DNA of 8,364 nt from an uncultured Candidatus Melainabacteria bacterium (GTDB lineage: Bacteria; Cyanobacteriota; Vampirovibrionia; Gastranaerophilales; Gastranaerophilaceae), in the NCBI GenBank assembly GCA_934754425.1, contig CAKVIN010000033.1:1-8364 (forward strand), read 5' to 3'. Both the position numbers and the translations under genes were made by a program. The notes under the pieces were generated by a model. The model was not told where the DNA came from. It saw nothing but the letters and a program-made list of their open reading frames with translations, and did no database searches. Shown in pieces: positions 7,701 to 8,364 of the stretch. Within the stretch, counting starts at the first letter, position 1. The number at the start of each line of letters is the position of its first letter.

Positions 7701-7952
7701 GACTACGTAATCCACTATGACCCTTGGTGGAATCCTGCTGTTGAAGATCAGGCAACCGACAGAGCTTACCGTATCGGTCAGACTAAAAAAGTCTTTGTTT
7801 ACAGGCTTATCACCAAAAATACTGTTGAAGAAAAAATCCAGAAAATTAAAGGTAGAAAACGTGACTTAGTCGATAGTGTTGTTTCTATTGATAGAAATAT
7901 TACTAAATCACTTACAATGGAAGACCTTAAAGACATCTTCTCCGTCGACTAG
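4761..7952 (+). CDS. SWIM zinc-finger SNF2-family ATPase/helicase-like protein
   Basis: This is a complete 1063-residue superfamily 2 protein. A SWIM zinc finger lies near the N-terminus: Cys69, Cys71, Cys78, His80 (CxC-x6-CxH). Residues about 110-590 form a long region resembling the domain found before the motor in bacterial SNF2 proteins. The motor starts at about 598: motif I DDMGLGKT (625-632), motif Ia region at 651-662, motif II DESQ (722-725), motif III LSGTPIEN (749-756), motif IV region RVLLFSQF (913-920), motif V SLKAGGTGLNL (967-977) and motif VI QATDRAYRIGQ (997-1007). All ATPase motifs look intact. Such proteins are expected to translocate on duplex DNA and displace proteins, including stalled RNA polymerase; the true role here is unknown. 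An in-frame stop at 4734-4736 and no other ATG between fix the start, despite a poor ribosome site. There is no neighbouring methylase or nuclease. Confidence 0.93.
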   Translation: MSEFKFNYDFLKKNATPGSWRRGYEYYQKDMILESYPEKNFFKGKVKGNYQDFYVTDLIFKKNKIEARCNCPLKEEWCKHSVAIALKAIEEGAYESWMQEKYGVMPDISDVATELEVAPKGSYIFHFNPKRRQNFFSILVRDRATNKIVRSLENILRALIDVQKNDPNFELNDAQKAELALFQTLLKISKQDKKAGWYDIPITKFAPVFPLMAELEEVLDEKTKERIQFTDNMWSLNLDVSTTSINGATNIVLELFWTRPDKEGIIPFEEVKYFSRQIKWGRYKNIIFPINIAMNELPQSIIKSTFTDLKEADGGKFVYEDLPHLQEIMNVSIAENISKLLLEHKPPINVVTLGIDYDQSLKASLEFDYSGVRVPYTKSKDKSPYLSVKSQEEDGLVYWIKRDYEHEQMAYNMLLACKFVPMQTNNLALEKENAIDFYNYYIKQAGDDWKFEEHDDMNFFKLIEEPFKMCAKIDFSEESADSMEIQIYGQIGDEIINFDEIYDTIQSGEKYARVRSLGFVEYPAQNIYQIMRSFNSFDAYRNNENKFLVKTYRVGLITELKNQGFELVMSDKFKGFWEQISTFSTTSDGVEIPSGVNAEFREYQVKGFHWLWFLYQYGLNGILADDMGLGKTLQALSLLQKAKEVDGPQPTLVIAPTTVVFNWEAEIQKFTPELSCLKLSGPERKTLFKHIPEYDIVITSYALVRRDIAKLKKFNFRYIILDESQNIKNAISQTAQAVKELQSDHKLALSGTPIENKLEELWSVFDFLMPGFLFNVAEFNYRYVTPIMERQDKTVEKRLKLQIFPFILRRMKRDVAKDLPDKVENMAYCELTDEQRDFYLEVLDSTKEELFKSIELNGLEKSRMSIFSALLRLRQICCHPKLYDKEHVKGVIKSGKFEYLKGMLEQIIQEKHRVLLFSQFVDMLDIIKGWLQREGIPYEYLTGKTKDRQAAVENFNSNPNIPIFLISLKAGGTGLNLTGADYVIHYDPWWNPAVEDQATDRAYRIGQTKKVFVYRLITKNTVEEKIQKIKGRKRDLVDSVVSIDRNITKSLTMEDLKDIFSVD

Positions 7953-7978
7953 TGGTGCTACGCACGTAGACACTACTA
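7950..7978 (+). repeat. Hairpin at the SNF2 stop codon (diverged array hairpin H0)
   Basis: TAGTGGTG (7950-7957) pairs with CACTACTA (7971-7978) over 8 bp with one G-T wobble. Inside it, CTAC (7958-7961) pairs with GTAG (7966-7969) around the tetraloop GCAC, with A7970 bulged. The first three stem bases are the SNF2 TAG stop. There is no T-tract after it (TCGGCTGCT follows), so it does not look like an intrinsic terminator. The core ACGCACGTAGACA (7960-7972) and the following CGGCTGCT recur at 8170-8196 and, with two changes in the core, 106 bp later. Confidence 0.7.
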
Positions 7979-8050
7979 TCGGCTGCTAGATGAAGACTAC
8001 TGGATTGTATTATAATTACAAGCTCCGCCTCAAAGTAAAACCTACAAGTA

Positions 8051-8097
8051 GGGCGCGTCCCCTCTCCTTGGGGGAGGGCTAGGGTGGGGGCTAGCCC
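8051..8097. repeat. GC-rich palindromic element with G-quadruplex motif
   Basis: A 47-bp block of very different composition starts GGGC and ends GCCC, with GTA directly repeated on both sides (8048-8050, 8098-8100). AAACCTA also repeats at 8038-8044 and 8104-8110. Two overlapping hairpins are possible: CCCTCTCC (8061-8068) with GGGGAGGG (8071-8078), and the perfect 7-bp pair GGGCTAG (8076-8082) with CTAGCCC (8091-8097). They share 8076-8078, so they are partly exclusive. On the + strand, G5-A-G3-CTA-G3-T-G5 (8070-8090) fits the four-tract G-quadruplex rule. It resembles the CCCTCTCC...GGAGAGGG-type intergenic palindromes known from several phyla. It could be a small non-autonomous mobile palindrome. 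Confidence 0.65.
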
Positions 8098-8114
8098 GTA
8101 AGGAAACCTATCTT

Positions 8115-8220
8115 ATAACTACAAGCTTCGCCTCATTGGTGAAACTACAAGTTAGAAGTTCATTTACCCACGCACGTAGACATTGGGTCGGCTGCTTGAT
8201 GAAAATTACAAGATTTTATT
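8115..8220. repeat. Tandem repeat unit 1 (106 bp)
   Basis: This is the first full unit of the tandem array. It contains module R (8118-8151), then hairpin H1 with stem ACCCA (8166-8170) and TGGGT (8184-8188) around the conserved core, then CGGCTGCTTGATGAAA and another ATTACAAG octamer (8205-8212). It differs from the next unit at 7 of 106 positions, mostly in the link just after module R. Confidence 0.85.
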
Positions 8221-8326
8221 ACAACTACAAGCTTCGCCTCATTGGTGAAACTACAAGATTGATGTGCATTTACCCACGCACGTAAATATTGGGTCGGCTG
8301 CTTGATGAAAATTACAAGATTTTATT
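8221..8326. repeat. Tandem repeat unit 2 (106 bp)
   Basis: This second full unit begins right after unit 1 with no gap. Its module R (8224-8257) is identical to that of unit 1. The hairpin stem ACCCA/TGGGT is kept while two loop positions change (GTAGACA becomes GTAAATA). The octamer ATTACAAG recurs at 8311-8318. Confidence 0.85.
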
Positions 8327-8364
8327 ACAACTACAAGCTTCGCCTCATTGGTGAAACTACAAGA
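8327..8364. repeat. Tandem repeat unit 3, cut by the window end
   Basis: The first 38 bp of a third unit, including a complete module R (8330-8363), match unit 2 without change. The array therefore extends beyond the window and its copy number cannot be read here. Confidence 0.8.

Larger units (their letters stand above)
7953..8364. repeat. Modular intergenic repeat array, continues past the window end
   Basis: This 412-bp stretch holds no supportable gene. It is built from two modules. R is 34 bp at 8015-8048 (diverged, 8 mismatches) and at 8118-8151, 8224-8257 and 8330-8363 (all three identical). H is a hairpin segment with core ACGCACG...CGGCTGCT starting at 7960, 8170 and 8276. The order is H0-R0-(GC-rich palindrome)-R1-H1-R2-H2-R3. 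R starts are 103, 106 and 106 bp apart. R begins and ends with A[CT]TACAAG or a close variant, and its centre TTCGCC...GGTGAA can form a 6-bp stem with one wobble. The gene-proximal copies are the most diverged. The period is not a multiple of three, so the array does not encode a repeat protein. Confidence 0.85.

Noticed and set aside
4761..7952. A known anti-phage system of the DISARM or DND type, based on the SNF2-like protein.
   Set aside because: None of the partner genes (methyltransferase, nuclease, phospholipase D-type protein, sulfur-modification proteins) is in the window, and the SWIM-SNF2 layout is that of widespread stand-alone proteins.
7950..7990. The H0 hairpin as an intrinsic terminator of the SNF2 gene.
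   Set aside because: It is followed by TCGGCTGCTAGATG, with no T-tract.
8015..8364. A CRISPR array (34-bp repeats at regular spacing).
   Set aside because: The spacers are 69-72 bp, two of them are nearly the same sequence, the whole 106-bp unit is duplicated, and no cas genes are present.
8115..8364. A coding tandem-repeat protein.
   Set aside because: The 106-bp period shifts the reading frame at every unit, and stop codons interrupt the frames on both strands.

Overview
The window is strongly AT-rich bacterial DNA with tightly packed genes, and it looks chromosomal. Cell biology points to a Sec-exporting, lipoprotein-making bacterium. The oxygen-sensitive type of iron-sulfur L-serine dehydratase, split into beta and alpha chains, favours an anaerobic or low-oxygen lifestyle. 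The combination recalls gut lineages such as the non-photosynthetic cyanobacterial relatives (Gastranaerophilales/Melainabacteria) or low-GC Firmicutes. This is an impression from protein style only; no rRNA or other phylogenetic marker is present.

Layout: (1) Positions 45-77 hold a hairpin plus T-tract that would stop transcription entering on the + strand from outside the window. (2) A minus-strand block, 2305 down to 96, encodes an exported protein of unknown function, lipoprotein signal peptidase LspA and an RluD-type 23S rRNA pseudouridine synthase, each overlapping the next by 17 bp. (3) A 106-bp divergent intergenic region (2306-2411) carries candidate promoters for both directions. 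(4) A plus-strand block, 2412-4567, encodes a stand-alone receiver (REC) protein followed at once by the two chains of L-serine dehydratase (sdaAB, sdaAA), with a 3-bp gap and then a 1-bp overlap. (5) A good promoter at 4580-4608 and a leader of about 145 nt precede a 1063-residue SWIM zinc-finger SNF2-family ATPase (4761-7952). (6) The last 412 bp (7953-8364) are non-coding. They hold a modular repeat array that begins at the SNF2 stop codon and runs off the window end.

The housekeeping genes look intact. The array is the least explained part. Identical 34-bp modules alternate with hairpin segments at a 106-bp period. One hairpin segment is replaced by a GC-rich palindrome with a canonical G-quadruplex pattern, and a diverged copy of the hairpin incorporates the SNF2 stop codon in its stem. 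The second point of interest is the receiver protein without output domain, apparently co-transcribed with serine deaminase.
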